Assembly: GCF_035918095.1 (NCBI RefSeq)
Contig: NZ_CP109137.1
Location: 5,024,001 to 5,088,000, forward strand
From: Streptomyces sp. NBC_01750
GTDB lineage: Bacteria > Actinomycetota > Actinomycetes > Streptomycetales > Streptomycetaceae
Direction: 5' to 3'
Length of the DNA: 64,000 nucleotides
In this document: positions 7,914-16,918 of the stretch, piece by piece
How the letters are laid out: each line of letters begins with the position of its first letter
Position numbering within the stretch: position 1 is the first letter of the stretch
Notes under the pieces: model-generated
What the model was told of the DNA's origin: nothing
Database searches by the model: none
The model's input: only the letters and a program-made list of their open reading frames with translations
Program-made: the position numbers and the translations under genes

Positions 7914-8280
7914 AATGTCAGGGTCTGAAATCTCCAGGTCTGTCATGCCGGGGTCTGGGAACGAGGAGCTGATCCTCGATCGCCTGATCCACGAACCGGG
8001 CCGGTTGGCGATCCTGACGGTGCTGTCCTCCGTGAAAGCCGCCGACTTCGTCTTCCTCCAGCGCGCGACACGGCTCACCAAGGGGAACCTCTCCAGCCAC
8101 CTGTCGAAGCTGGAGGAGGCGGGCCTGGTCGAGATCGAGAAGACCTTCGTGCACAAGAAGCCGAAGACGAGCGTCACGCTGACGGCGGTCGGGAGAGAGC
8201 GCATCGCCCATCACTGGGACCAGTTGGAGCGCTTGAGGAACTTCTCCGAGGAATCCATCCAGGAACCCGTCCAGGACTAG
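7900..8280 (+). CDS. winged-helix transcriptional regulator (ArsR/MarR-like)
   Basis: This protein of up to 126 residues has a winged-helix domain: RLAILTVLSSVKAADFVFLQ, then the recognition part LTKGNLSSHLSKLEEAGLV, then a basic wing KKPKTSVTLTAVG. The pattern fits the small COG1846-like regulators that accompany membrane protein genes. The start is uncertain. ATG codons at 7900, 7915 and 7945 lie in a small direct repeat (GGGTCTGAAAT twice), and the extra N-terminal residues look like repeat-derived filler. Overlap with the preceding gene indicates translational coupling. A strong hairpin follows. Confidence 0.85.
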   Translation: MPGSEMSGSEISRSVMPGSGNEELILDRLIHEPGRLAILTVLSSVKAADFVFLQRATRLTKGNLSSHLSKLEEAGLVEIEKTFVHKKPKTSVTLTAVGRERIAHHWDQLERLRNFSEESIQEPVQD

Positions 8281-8309
8281 GGCCTCGCACACTTCACCGA
8301 CGTCATGAA

Positions 8310-8341
8310 GTGGGCTGCCGAGCGGTCACTCGGCAGCCCAC
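8310..8341 (+). terminator. hairpin terminator after the winged-helix gene
   Basis: A perfect 13-bp stem (GTGGGCTGCCGAG and its complement) with a six-base loop lies 29 bases after the stop codon at 8280. No T-run follows, as is usual for Streptomyces terminators. Confidence 0.75.
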
Positions 8342-8416
8342 GGACGGAAGACGCACAACCACGCCCACGGGCGTGTCCTTACGCGTACGTGCCTCCATGG
8401 GAAAGGAGAACAGCTC

Positions 8417-10015
8417 ATGCTGTTCACCGGCAAATCGATCAGGGCTCGCGGACGATCCGCACTCGGCGGGAGGGGCGGCAAGCCCCTTCTCGTGGCCGGA
8501 GCGGCCCTCCTCGCGCTCGGCGTGATCGGGCAGTACGGACCGGCCGACGAAGCCGCGGCCGCGACGGGCGCCCGGGCGGGCGAGCCCTATCGCCCGGCGC
8601 CGCTCGCCTGGGGCGCGTGCCACGACCTCCCGCCCGCCCCGCCCGGCGGGCCGGCGCCGCGAAGCCTCGAGTGCGCCGAGCTGACGGTGCCGCTCGACTA
8701 CTTCAAGCCTCGCGGGAAGACCATGGAGGTGGCCCTGATCCGCCTCAGGGCGACCGACCGGGCCCACCGCATCGGCTCACTCGTGTTCAACTTCGGCGGC
8801 CCCGGCGGATCCGGGATCGACGCCCTCGCCGGGGGCTCCGCGGCCCAGTTCAAGAAGCTGGGCACCCGCTACGACCTGGTCAGCTTCGATCCCCGCGGGG
8901 TCGGCCGGAGCCGCCCGGTGCACTGCGTGGGCGACAAGCGCAAGGACGAGTGGCTGGCGATGGACACCAGCCCCGACAACGCCCGTGAGAAGGCCGCCCT
9001 CCTCTCCAGAGGAAGGGCCTTCGTCAAGGGTTGCGCAAACCGGTCCGGTGAGACCCTGCCGCACGTCGGCACGGTCGCCGCCGCCCGGGACCTGGACGTG
9101 ATGCGGATCGCGCTGGGCGACCGGAAGCTGAACTACTTCGGCTTCTCGTACGGCACCTGGCTGGGCGCCGAATACGCCCACCGGTTCCCCAAGAAGGTCG
9201 GCCGCACGGTCCTTGACGGCGCCGTGAACACCGAACTGAACCCCATACGGTTCTTCCGCGAGCAGGCGGCGGGCTTCCAACGGGCGCTCGGCCACTTCGG
9301 CAGATGGGCGGCCCAGCAGCCGCAAGCGAAGGCGAACGCGAAGGCCAAGGGCTCCGCCAAGGACGCGGTGGTCACCCGGGTCGCCACCTTGCTGCACGGC
9401 CTGGACACCAAACCCGTCCCCACCGACACCAGGCGCGAACTCACCCAGAGCCTCGGCGAAGCGGGGGTCCTCACAGGGCTCTACTCCAAGGCCATGTGGC
9501 CGGCGCTCTGGCAGGCCATCCAGCAGGCGGAGTCCGGTGACGGCACCATCCTGCTGGCCCTGTCCGACGTCCTCTTCCAGCGCAGTCCCGACGGGCACTA
9601 CACCAACTACCAAGACGCCGCGGGCAGCATCTACTGCGCCAGCACTCCCCAGCGCTACACCGAGCGGGACGTGGCGAAAGCACTGCCCGCGTTCACCAAG
9701 GCCTCCCCGGTCTTCGGCCCGACCCTGGCCTGGCGCCAGATGGGCTGCACCGGCTGGCCGGTCAAGGGCACTCCCACCCACCACATCGACGCCCCCGGCG
9801 CCCCGCCCATCGTGGTGATCGGCAACACGGGCGACCCCGCCACCCCCTACGCCTGGGCCCCCGCCCTGGCCGAACAACTGGGCTCCGGCGTCCTCCTGAC
9901 CCTGAACGGCGAAGGCCACGGCTCCTACACGACCGGCAACCCTTGCATCCAGAAGGCAGTCAACACTTACCTCCTGCACGGAAAAACCCCGGTCAACGGC
10001 ACAAAGTGCCAGTGA
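8417..10015 (+). CDS. secreted alpha/beta-hydrolase, tripeptidyl aminopeptidase type (S33)
   Basis: This 532-residue exported hydrolase has an N-terminal signal region whose hydrophobic core lies at about residues 24-40. An alpha/beta-hydrolase fold with oxyanion-type FNFGGPGGSG (125-133) follows. The nucleophile is Ser244 in GFSYGT, and the acid is in GNTGDPATPY. The catalytic His is in GEGHGSY, in a C-terminal TAP-like domain. Length and order match Streptomyces tripeptidyl aminopeptidases that remove tripeptides from secreted proteins, though the substrate is inferred. GAAAGGAG precedes the ATG at 8417. The Lys/Ala-rich loop near 310-325 is low-complexity. Confidence 0.9.
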   Translation: MLFTGKSIRARGRSALGGRGGKPLLVAGAALLALGVIGQYGPADEAAAATGARAGEPYRPAPLAWGACHDLPPAPPGGPAPRSLECAELTVPLDYFKPRGKTMEVALIRLRATDRAHRIGSLVFNFGGPGGSGIDALAGGSAAQFKKLGTRYDLVSFDPRGVGRSRPVHCVGDKRKDEWLAMDTSPDNAREKAALLSRGRAFVKGCANRSGETLPHVGTVAAARDLDVMRIALGDRKLNYFGFSYGTWLGAEYAHRFPKKVGRTVLDGAVNTELNPIRFFREQAAGFQRALGHFGRWAAQQPQAKANAKAKGSAKDAVVTRVATLLHGLDTKPVPTDTRRELTQSLGEAGVLTGLYSKAMWPALWQAIQQAESGDGTILLALSDVLFQRSPDGHYTNYQDAAGSIYCASTPQRYTERDVAKALPAFTKASPVFGPTLAWRQMGCTGWPVKGTPTHHIDAPGAPPIVVIGNTGDPATPYAWAPALAEQLGSGVLLTLNGEGHGSYTTGNPCIQKAVNTYLLHGKTPVNGTKCQ

Positions 10016-10034
10016 CCAGCCCCCCGCGTACGAA

Positions 10035-10062
10035 CGCCCCGGACCGTGATCGGTCCGGGGCG
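10035..10062 (+). terminator. hairpin terminator after the secreted hydrolase
   Basis: A perfect 12-bp stem (CGCCCCGGACCG) closes on the four-base loop TGAT, 20 bases after the stop codon at 10015. Confidence 0.75.
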
Positions 10063-10083
10063 CGTCTCCACACCCTGATCCGC

Positions 10084-10109
10084 GAGCCGCCTGTCGGGGT
10101 CGAACCGAC
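10084..10109 (-). other. T-arm/acceptor remnant of a tRNA (minus strand)
   Basis: Read on the minus strand, a 5-bp T-stem (GTCGG/CCGAC) encloses TTCGACC and is followed by AGGCGGC and TC. AGGCGGC is the same acceptor strand as in the tRNA-Thr halves at 4440 and 6213, but the T-arm differs. It therefore derives from another tRNA, probably a second tRNA-Thr. No anticodon arm or 5' half precedes it. It may be an attachment-site remnant beside the transposase fragment at 10148. Confidence 0.45.
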
Positions 10110-10147
10110 GGCCCTCGCTCAGCACAGGTGATCGGCCTGTTGCGGGG

Positions 10148-10345
10148 GTTCGGGCGTTCCTGCACGGCCGGGCGTGGACGGCGCACGCCGACGGGGTGAA
10201 GGCGTTGTTCGGTCACTCGGTGGGCCGGCTGCGCCGGCGCCGGGTGCTGCTGCCGGGGGTGAGCGTGCCGGCCCGGCAGCAGCCCGAGGTCCGCGTCACG
10301 CGGAAAAGCGGCTGCACACCACGGCGGCGTCGCCGGCCGGTATTC
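10148..10345 (+). pseudogene. Tn3-family transposase N-terminal (DUF4158-like) remnant
   Basis: The frame starting at 10148 reads VRAFLHGRAWTAHADGVKAL, then FGHSVGRLRRRRVLLPGVSV and PARQQPEVR. I recognise this as the DUF4158 N-terminal region of Tn3-type transposases. Near 10300 the similarity moves to another frame (AEKRLHTTAAS), so a frameshift is present. No catalytic DDE domain follows and the remainder is deleted. It lies between a tRNA remnant and an esterase gene, so the neighbourhood has been a recombination target. Confidence 0.65.
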
Positions 10346-10538
10346 CGAACCTCGCCGGCCGGCGTCCCCAGTCGAGGGGCGCAAGGCGCGCGACTACGAT
10401 GGGCGTATCGCCCCATCGAGGGCTTGACCAGGGGCTCGGCCCAGAGCCCGGGTTTGCGGTGGCGCCGACGCCCCAGGGCGTGCAACACTCGCCCACCTCT
10501 CTTCAGCATGCATCTCAGCACTGCCAGGGAGCATTGTC

Positions 10539-11501
10539 ATGGCTGCTCAATCTGCCTCGATCATCCTGGAGCGCCCGGCGCAGGAACTGGCCGACGCGAC
10601 CTCGAACCATCCGTTCCTGTACGAGCTGAAGCCGACCGAAGCGCGCAAGGTCCTCGACGACCTGCAAGTCGCGCCGATCGACAAGTTGCCGGTCGACGAG
10701 GAGTGGATCACCGTGCCGGCCTCCGTGGGCGACGTGCGGGTGCGCATCGTCAAACCGAAGGGCGCCACCGGAACGCTGCCCGTCGTGCTGTACATGCACG
10801 GCGGCGGCTGGGTGCTGGGCAACGCCGCCACCCATGATCGCCTGGTGCGGGAGTTGGCGGTCGGCGCCCGCGCGGCGGTGGCCTTCGTGGAGTACACCCG
10901 CTCACCGGAGGCCCAATACCCCGTGGCCATCGAGCAGGGCTACGCCACCGCACAGTGGATCACGCGCGAGGGAGCGTCCAAGAGCCTGGACGCCCGGCGC
11001 ATGGCGGTGGCCGGCGACTCGGTCGGCGGGAACATGACCGCCGCGCTCGCCCTGATGGCCAAGGAACGCGGTGACGTCACGTTCGTGCAGCAGTCGATGT
11101 ACTACCCGGTCACGGACGCGGCCATGGACACCAAGTCCTACGACCAGTTCGGCACCGGCTACTACCTCAGCCGCAAGGCGATGGAGTGGTTCTGGGACGC
11201 CTACATCACCGACCCGAAGCAGCGCGCGGAGATCACCGCCTCTCCCAACCACGCCACCACCGAGCAGCTCAGCGACCTGCCGCCCGCCCTGCTGCTCGTC
11301 GACGAGGCCGACGTGCTGCGCGACGAGGGCGAGGCGTACGCCGCCAAGCTGCGCGCCGCTGGCGTCCCGGTCACCACGGTGCGCTACGACGGCACGGTGC
11401 ACGACTTCATGATGATCAACTCGCTCAGCCAGTCCAAAGCCACACGAGCAGCCGTCGACCAGGCCGTCTCTCTCCTGCGCGACGCCCTCGGAACCGGCTA
11501 G
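10539..11501 (+). CDS. alpha/beta-hydrolase, hormone-sensitive-lipase family esterase
   Basis: This 320-residue cytosolic esterase has the oxyanion motif HGGGWV (87-92), the nucleophile Ser161 in GDSVGGN, the acidic residue in LLVDEADVLRDEG and the catalytic His in VHDFMM. Together these define the HSL (family IV) group, which hydrolyses short-chain esters. There is no signal peptide. The start at 10539 follows a purine-rich GGGAGCATTGTC. It appears monocistronic. The natural substrate cannot be told from sequence. Confidence 0.9.
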   Translation: MAAQSASIILERPAQELADATSNHPFLYELKPTEARKVLDDLQVAPIDKLPVDEEWITVPASVGDVRVRIVKPKGATGTLPVVLYMHGGGWVLGNAATHDRLVRELAVGARAAVAFVEYTRSPEAQYPVAIEQGYATAQWITREGASKSLDARRMAVAGDSVGGNMTAALALMAKERGDVTFVQQSMYYPVTDAAMDTKSYDQFGTGYYLSRKAMEWFWDAYITDPKQRAEITASPNHATTEQLSDLPPALLLVDEADVLRDEGEAYAAKLRAAGVPVTTVRYDGTVHDFMMINSLSQSKATRAAVDQAVSLLRDALGTG

Positions 11502-12226
11502 CGTCAGGTCCAACCGAGATCGAGCAGAGCAACTACCCCAAGGCCTCGGCGTGCTGCCGCGCGTGATCCGGGTGCCGCTCTGTCCGAGAGCCCGCCGTCG
11601 AAGCGCTGCGGATCGTGGTCGAACCTGGCGGGAGCGCCCTTCGTGGGCACTCTTTCGCCCGCCGGTGGCTCGCCGGGCGTCGGGGCACATGAACACGGGT
11701 GTGCATCGTTCGCGTTGTCCAGGAGGCCGGGGCCATGTCCGCTGCCCGGGCGGCGGGCCGGAGACCGCCGGGTCGAGGTAGGCAGGGCGGGCAGGCCCTT
11801 GCGACGCATGGCGATCCCGGTCAGCGCCTCGAGGATGGCCCGGCGGGCGTTCATGGTGGTCGTGCAGCCGGGATCGAGGTGGGGCCCCGCGCGGCTCGTG
11901 GCGCTGCTCGAGCGGGAGCTGATCCCGGAACCGGTGCCTGAGGTCCGCGGTGGTCATGAGGGAAGCATCCGCCCGGACGGGGTGCGACCGCGTCGTCCGG
12001 GCGGAGAAACCACCGGTACGTCCGCAGGAGTCCCAGGTGGTACCAGGTCCGTGGAGTACCGGGGGATCAGCGGATCCGGCCACGGCGGCGACACTCCCCC
12101 GAGTGTGGCTGTCCACGCCGAGCGCCGGCGGGCCGGATCCGATACACCGATCCAAACAGTCGTCTCCAACAGATCGCTAACATATGGCCAACACTCATAC
12201 CGGTGGCTGAAAAGTGGAGGACGCTG
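11502..12226. other. gene-free stretch, possibly decayed coding DNA
   Basis: About 720 bases without a convincing gene. On the minus strand short protein-like runs alternate between frames (TTADLRHRFRDQLPLEQ, then RRAILEALTGIAMRRKGLPA), as in a degraded gene. I cannot assign a family. The last 80 bases before the regulator at 12227 are relatively A/T-rich and probably hold its promoter. Confidence 0.45.
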
Positions 12227-15073
12227 ATGCGGTTCGGCCTGCTCGGTCCGCCGGCAGTGCACGATGCCGCGGGCGAGCCGCACCCCCTCGGCAGCACCAA
12301 GATCCGCGCCCTGCTCGCCGCACTCCTGCTGCGGCCCAACCGGGTAGTCCCGGTGGACGAGTTGAAGGCGGCCCTGTGGGGCGACGAGCCGCCTGCCTCC
12401 GCCCATGCCTCCCTGCACAACCATGTGACGCGGCTGCGCCGGCTGCTCGCCGAGGCGGACCGGCTGCGGGCCGTACCGCCCGGCTATCTGCTGCGGGTCG
12501 AGCCGGGCGAGCTCGACACCGATGTTTTCGCGATGCGGATGCGCACCGCCCGCGCCGCGTACGCCGAGGGCGACTGGACCGCAGTGACCGAGGCCGCCGG
12601 CGCGGGGCTCGCGCTGTGGCGCGGGAGCCCGCTGGCCGGTCTCTACGATCCGGATGAGGGCACCCCGGCGCTCGTCCAGCGGCTGCGGGAGTCCCGGCTG
12701 CTGATGCTGGAGTGGCGGTACGACGCGGAGCTGGAGCTGCGCCGCTACGACGGGCTCGTGCCCGAACTGGCCGCACTGGTGGCGGAGTTCCCGATGCGGG
12801 AGGCCTTCCACCGGCAGCTGATGCTGGTCCTGCACCGTACGGGACGCCAGGCGGAGGCGCTGGCCGCGTACCGGTCGCTGCGCAGCACGCTCGTGGAGGA
12901 GCTGGGCGTCGAACCGGGGCCGACTGTGCAGGAGGCCCACCAGGAGGTGCTCCGCACACCAGTGGCCGCGCCCGGACCACGGCCGCCGAGACCCGCCCAA
13001 CTGCCGCCCGCGCCAGGCCACTTCACCGGTCGCGACGCGCTCGTCGACGAGCTGTGCGCCGTCCTCGCGCAGCGCGCCGGCAGCCCCGTCGTCGTCTCCG
13101 GGATGGCCGGAGTCGGCAAGTCCGCCCTCGCCGTGCACGTCGCCCACGCGCTGCGCGACGAATTCCCCGACGGGCAGCTGTACCTCAATCTGCACGGCGC
13201 CACCCCGGGCGTGACCCCGCTCGACCCCGGTCACGCACTCGCCGCGCTGCTGCGCGATCTCGGCGTCGACCCGCGGCGGATTCTTGACGACATGGACGCG
13301 GCATCGGCCCTGCTGCGCTCCTCCCTCGCGCCGACCCGGACCCTGCTCGTGCTCGACGACGCGGCGTCCGCCGCGCAGGTGCGGCCGCTGCTGCCCGCGG
13401 GGCCGGGCTGCGCGGTCGTCGTCACCAGCCGTTCCCCGCTGACCGCGCTCGACGGCGCTGCCCGCTTCTCGCTCGCGCCGCTGTCGGCCGAGGACAGCGG
13501 GACGCTGCTGCGGTCCGTCTCGGGACGTGGCCTCGACGAGGGACTGGAGAGGCTCGTCGAACGGTGCGGCCGGCTGCCGCTCGCACTACGCGTCGTCGCC
13601 GCCCGCCTCGCCGCCCGCCGCGCGCTCACCGCCGACGTACTCGCCGGGCTGCTGGACGCCGAGGCCGGACGGCTCGACCATCTCGAGTACGACGACCTGA
13701 GCGTGCGCGGCTCGCTCGCCGTCGCGCACGACGGCCTCGACCCGGACGCGGCGCTCGCGCTGCGCCGCCTCGGGGCGGTGGACCTGCCGGAGTACGGCGC
13801 GCCCGCCGTCGCCCGGCTGATGGACACCGATGAACGGCGCGCGGCGGCCGCCCTCGACAGGCTCGTCGATGTGGCGTTCCTCGAGGAGCTCTCGTACGGC
13901 AGGTTCGTCCCGCACGATCTGGTACGGGACTTCGCCCGCGAACTCGCCGAGCGGGACTGCGGCCGGCCGCAGGCCGCCGAGCGCGTGCTGCGCTGGTACG
14001 CCGAGTCCGCCCGTCAGACCGGTGTCGCGCTGCTCCCGTCCAGCCAGGAGGCCGAGCTGCGGCTGCCGCCGCCGATCGGCGACGCCGCGCCGTTCGACAC
14101 CGCCGAACAGGCCCTGGCCTGGGGCGACCTCGAACTGGCCAATCTGGTGGCGCTGACCGAGCGGTACGCGGCCGTGTCCCCGACAGCGCTGCTGCTCGTA
14201 CGGGCCTGCTTCACCTACCTCCAGCGCCGCGGCAGGCTCCAGGAACTGGCCGTCCTCGGCGAACTGGCCCTGACCGCCGCCCGCGCGGCAGGCGACGACG
14301 AGGCCGAGGCACACGCCCTCACCGACCTCGCCGGCCGGAACTTCCTCAGCGGCAGACCCGAGCGCGCCCTCTCCCTGAACGAGCAGGCCGTCACGATCTG
14401 GCGCACCCTCGGCGACGACCGCCGCATCCAGCGCGGCCTCGGCAACCGCGGCATGCTGCTGGAGGGCCTCGGCAGGTACGAGGAGGCGGCCGGTGCGCTG
14501 GAGTCCGCCATCGGATACGCCCGCAGGCTCGGCGACGCGCACGGTGAAGCGGTCGTCCTCAGCCATCTGGGCAATCTGCACGAGCACACCGACGCCCGCG
14601 CGGCGATCGGCTACCACGAGCGAAGCCTCGCCGCCGGCGTACGGCTGGACAGCGAGATCCTCCGGCAGACCGCCCACTGCAATATCGGCTTCGCCCATCT
14701 CACCCTCGGCGAACCGGCCGAAGCCGCGCGGCACTTCGACGAGTCGCTGGCCATCCTCGGCGACGACGGCGACTGGCACGCCCAGTCCCAGTCCCGCATC
14801 GGCCGGGTCCGTGCCCTGCGCGAACTGGGCCGCGCCGAGGACGCCCACCGGGAGTGCGGGCTGCTGCTGGAGCGGGCCGAGTCACGGGCGGACACGCATA
14901 TGCAGGCGCTCGTCCACCATCAGCGTGGACTGCTGCTGCGCGCGGAGGGCCGCGAGAGCGAGGCACAAGAGCGGTGGCGCCGCGCCTTCACCGCACTTCA
15001 GGCGCTGGACGGGGAGCATGCGCAGCTCCTGGAGGAGCTGCGAGCGCTGCTGGGCGGATCTGTGAGCGGATGA
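12227..15073 (+). CDS. AfsR/SARP-family transcriptional regulator with NB-ARC and TPR domains
   Basis: This 948-residue regulator has an OmpR-like winged helix and bacterial transcriptional activation domain at about 1-245. A STAND NTPase domain follows from about 255, with Walker A GMAGVGKS and Walker B-like TLLVLDDA. The C-terminal half consists of TPR-type repeats. This is the AfsR architecture: DNA binding by the SARP module, nucleotide-dependent switching by NB-ARC and protein contacts by TPRs. I choose the ATG at 12227, with GTGGAGGACG upstream, over one at 12203. A sigma factor gene follows 60 bases later in the same direction. No biosynthetic cluster is adjacent, so it may be pleiotropic. 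Confidence 0.92.
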   Translation: MRFGLLGPPAVHDAAGEPHPLGSTKIRALLAALLLRPNRVVPVDELKAALWGDEPPASAHASLHNHVTRLRRLLAEADRLRAVPPGYLLRVEPGELDTDVFAMRMRTARAAYAEGDWTAVTEAAGAGLALWRGSPLAGLYDPDEGTPALVQRLRESRLLMLEWRYDAELELRRYDGLVPELAALVAEFPMREAFHRQLMLVLHRTGRQAEALAAYRSLRSTLVEELGVEPGPTVQEAHQEVLRTPVAAPGPRPPRPAQLPPAPGHFTGRDALVDELCAVLAQRAGSPVVVSGMAGVGKSALAVHVAHALRDEFPDGQLYLNLHGATPGVTPLDPGHALAALLRDLGVDPRRILDDMDAASALLRSSLAPTRTLLVLDDAASAAQVRPLLPAGPGCAVVVTSRSPLTALDGAARFSLAPLSAEDSGTLLRSVSGRGLDEGLERLVERCGRLPLALRVVAARLAARRALTADVLAGLLDAEAGRLDHLEYDDLSVRGSLAVAHDGLDPDAALALRRLGAVDLPEYGAPAVARLMDTDERRAAAALDRLVDVAFLEELSYGRFVPHDLVRDFARELAERDCGRPQAAERVLRWYAESARQTGVALLPSSQEAELRLPPPIGDAAPFDTAEQALAWGDLELANLVALTERYAAVSPTALLLVRACFTYLQRRGRLQELAVLGELALTAARAAGDDEAEAHALTDLAGRNFLSGRPERALSLNEQAVTIWRTLGDDRRIQRGLGNRGMLLEGLGRYEEAAGALESAIGYARRLGDAHGEAVVLSHLGNLHEHTDARAAIGYHERSLAAGVRLDSEILRQTAHCNIGFAHLTLGEPAEAARHFDESLAILGDDGDWHAQSQSRIGRVRALRELGRAEDAHRECGLLLERAESRADTHMQALVHHQRGLLLRAEGRESEAQERWRRAFTALQALDGEHAQLLEELRALLGGSVSG

Positions 15074-15133
15074 AACATAGTCTCCGTGCCATCGCGTCAA
15101 AGGGGTGAAGGTCGGTCACGAGAACGGAGAGAC

Positions 15134-15643
15134 ATGAGACGGTCCCGCACGGACGACTTCAGGGAGTTCGCGGCCGGGCGCGCCAGTCACCTCTTCCGCT
15201 CAGCGTGCCTCCTCACCAGTGGTGACACTCATCTCGCCGAGGACCTTGTGCAGGAGACGCTGGGCCGGATGTACGCGCTGTGGGGTCGTGTGTCGCGGAT
15301 AGACAATCCGGCCGGCTACGCCCAGACCGTTCTTGTACGCACCTTCCTTACCCATCAGCGGCGGCGCTCCGCCACAGAACGCCCCATCGGTGAAGTCCCC
15401 GACAGCGCTCTGCAATCCGGCGACGACCCGGTGCTGCGCCTCGCGCTGCTCGGTGCGCTCGGGCACCTCGCGCCCAAGGACCGGGCGGTGGTGGTGCTGC
15501 GGTACTGGGAGGACCGCAGCGTCGAGGAGACCGCCGACGCCATGAAGGTCAGCTCTGCCGCCGTACGCACCAGAACGACGCGCGCGCTCGCGAAGCTCCG
15601 GGAGCAACTGGGCGGAAGTCTTGCCGAGTTCGCCGCCCACTAA
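15134..15643 (+). CDS. SigE-family RNA polymerase sigma factor (ECF)
   Basis: This 169-residue ECF-type sigma factor has region 2 at about residues 8-75 (FREFAAGRASHLFRSACLLT, then LAEDLVQETLGRMYALW). Region 4 lies at about 105-160 (LAPKDRAVVVLRYWEDRSVE, then a helix-turn-helix with SSAAVRTRTTRALAKLR). The DLVQETL and YWED motifs are typical of the actinobacterial SigE subfamily. The ATG at 15134 has GGAGAGAC just upstream. It lies between the SARP gene and a membrane protein gene that starts 41 bases later, the usual place for the cognate regulatory partner. Confidence 0.9.
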   Translation: MRRSRTDDFREFAAGRASHLFRSACLLTSGDTHLAEDLVQETLGRMYALWGRVSRIDNPAGYAQTVLVRTFLTHQRRRSATERPIGEVPDSALQSGDDPVLRLALLGALGHLAPKDRAVVVLRYWEDRSVEETADAMKVSSAAVRTRTTRALAKLREQLGGSLAEFAAH

Positions 15644-15684
15644 GGCTCTCTGTTCTTCTATCGACCCAGAAGTGGTGGTTCATC

Positions 15685-16875
15685 ATGCCCTTTGAAGACG
15701 AACTGGGCGATGCGCTGCGCCGTACCGGAGAGGCCTTCCGGCCGGCGGGCGGCAGCGCTCTGGTGGACGGCGGCCTGGCCCGCGGCCGCCGCAGGCTCGC
15801 CCGCCGCCGTGTCTCAGCGGTGGCCGGAAGCGCGCTGACCGTGGCTGTTGTGGCCTCGACTGCGCTGTACCTGGGGGGATCGTTCGGCGGTGACACGGCG
15901 GACCGGGCCGCTGACCCGGTGCCGCCGGCGGGCTCGGGGCACTTCAAGGTCACGGCCGACGAGATGAAGAACATCCTGCAGAACGGTATGGAAAGGGCGG
16001 GGATCGGCGTCGTCCGTCCGAAGCTGCAGGGCAACGGAAGCTCCGACCCGGCCAAGGCCGCGACATCGTCCATCGTCTTCGAGGACGGCTGGGGCGGTGC
16101 GGCCGTGGCGCTGTCGGTCCGCCGTGTCGAACCGGGGGACCCGAAGCTCAAGAAGCTGATCACGTGCCCGCCCCAGAAGGGATCCCCCTACGAGGAGTGC
16201 ACCACGCAGCCCGGCAACAGGGCGGTGAAGGGCTACACCGATGCGGGCAAGGCGGGCGGCATCAAGAAGTGGGCGGTCACGATGGTCTCGTCCAACGGGT
16301 ACCTCATCGAGCTCGCCACCAACAATGTGAAGGGGGAGAACGGGGAGTCGCCCGGCGGCCGCAATCCACGGATGGCCCCTGGCAAGTTGCGCCATCTCGC
16401 GCTGTTCGTGGAAGGCTCGTTCACCACAGCCGGTGAGCCGAACCCGTTCGGTGACGTGAAGCCGGGTTCCCGGGCTGAACCGGGCGACATGCTGCCCATC
16501 CTCAAGTCCCTGCTGCCCAAGCGCCTCAAGGTGTACTCCGAGGGCGCCACCGGCGCCGACGGGCGCGTCGTCGTGGTCGACGAGAACACCGGGGACCGCA
16601 CCTACATCGAGGCGGTGCGTACGGCCGGCGGGGAGGCCGTCTGGACGGAGACTCGCCCGGACGGCTTGAAGCTGGCCGCCGTGGAGAAGGCGGGCGCGCA
16701 TCCGGGCGTCCTGCACCGGCAGGTCGACACCTTCCGGCCGAACGGTCTGACGATCCAGGTCTCCGCCTACAACGCCCCGACCCCCAACTCGCTCAAGAGC
16801 GGCAAGAAACCCCTGATCACGATGGCGGAGCTGAAGGCCATCGCCACGGACCCGGTGTGGCTCACGGCCCAGTAG
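15685..16875 (+). CDS. single-pass membrane protein, putative partner of the SigE-type sigma factor
   Basis: This 396-residue protein has a cytosolic N-terminus of about 45 residues (FEDELGDALRRTGEAF, then Arg-rich), one membrane segment at about 46-67, and a large extracytoplasmic domain. The short N-terminal region fits an anti-sigma-like module, and proteins of this layout follow SigE-family sigma genes throughout Streptomyces. A role in sigma control is inferred from layout and gene order. I see no ZAS zinc motif. Two Cys in the external domain (CPPQKGSPYEEC) could form a disulfide. Confidence 0.7.
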   Translation: MPFEDELGDALRRTGEAFRPAGGSALVDGGLARGRRRLARRRVSAVAGSALTVAVVASTALYLGGSFGGDTADRAADPVPPAGSGHFKVTADEMKNILQNGMERAGIGVVRPKLQGNGSSDPAKAATSSIVFEDGWGGAAVALSVRRVEPGDPKLKKLITCPPQKGSPYEECTTQPGNRAVKGYTDAGKAGGIKKWAVTMVSSNGYLIELATNNVKGENGESPGGRNPRMAPGKLRHLALFVEGSFTTAGEPNPFGDVKPGSRAEPGDMLPILKSLLPKRLKVYSEGATGADGRVVVVDENTGDRTYIEAVRTAGGEAVWTETRPDGLKLAAVEKAGAHPGVLHRQVDTFRPNGLTIQVSAYNAPTPNSLKSGKKPLITMAELKAIATDPVWLTAQ

Positions 16876-16918
16876 CCTCTAGGTGCCTCAAGCCAAGGGT
16901 CCCTCGAACGCAAGACCT

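Noticed and set aside
11504..11854. 116-codon minus-strand frame beginning NARRAILEALTGIAMRR
   Set aside because: It has a protein-like beginning but soon becomes Pro/Ser/Arg-rich, there is no ribosome binding site, and no family is recognisable. I kept it only as part of a degenerate stretch.
12227..15073. SARP gene as part of an antibiotic biosynthetic cluster
   Set aside because: No polyketide, peptide synthetase or tailoring genes lie within the window on either side.
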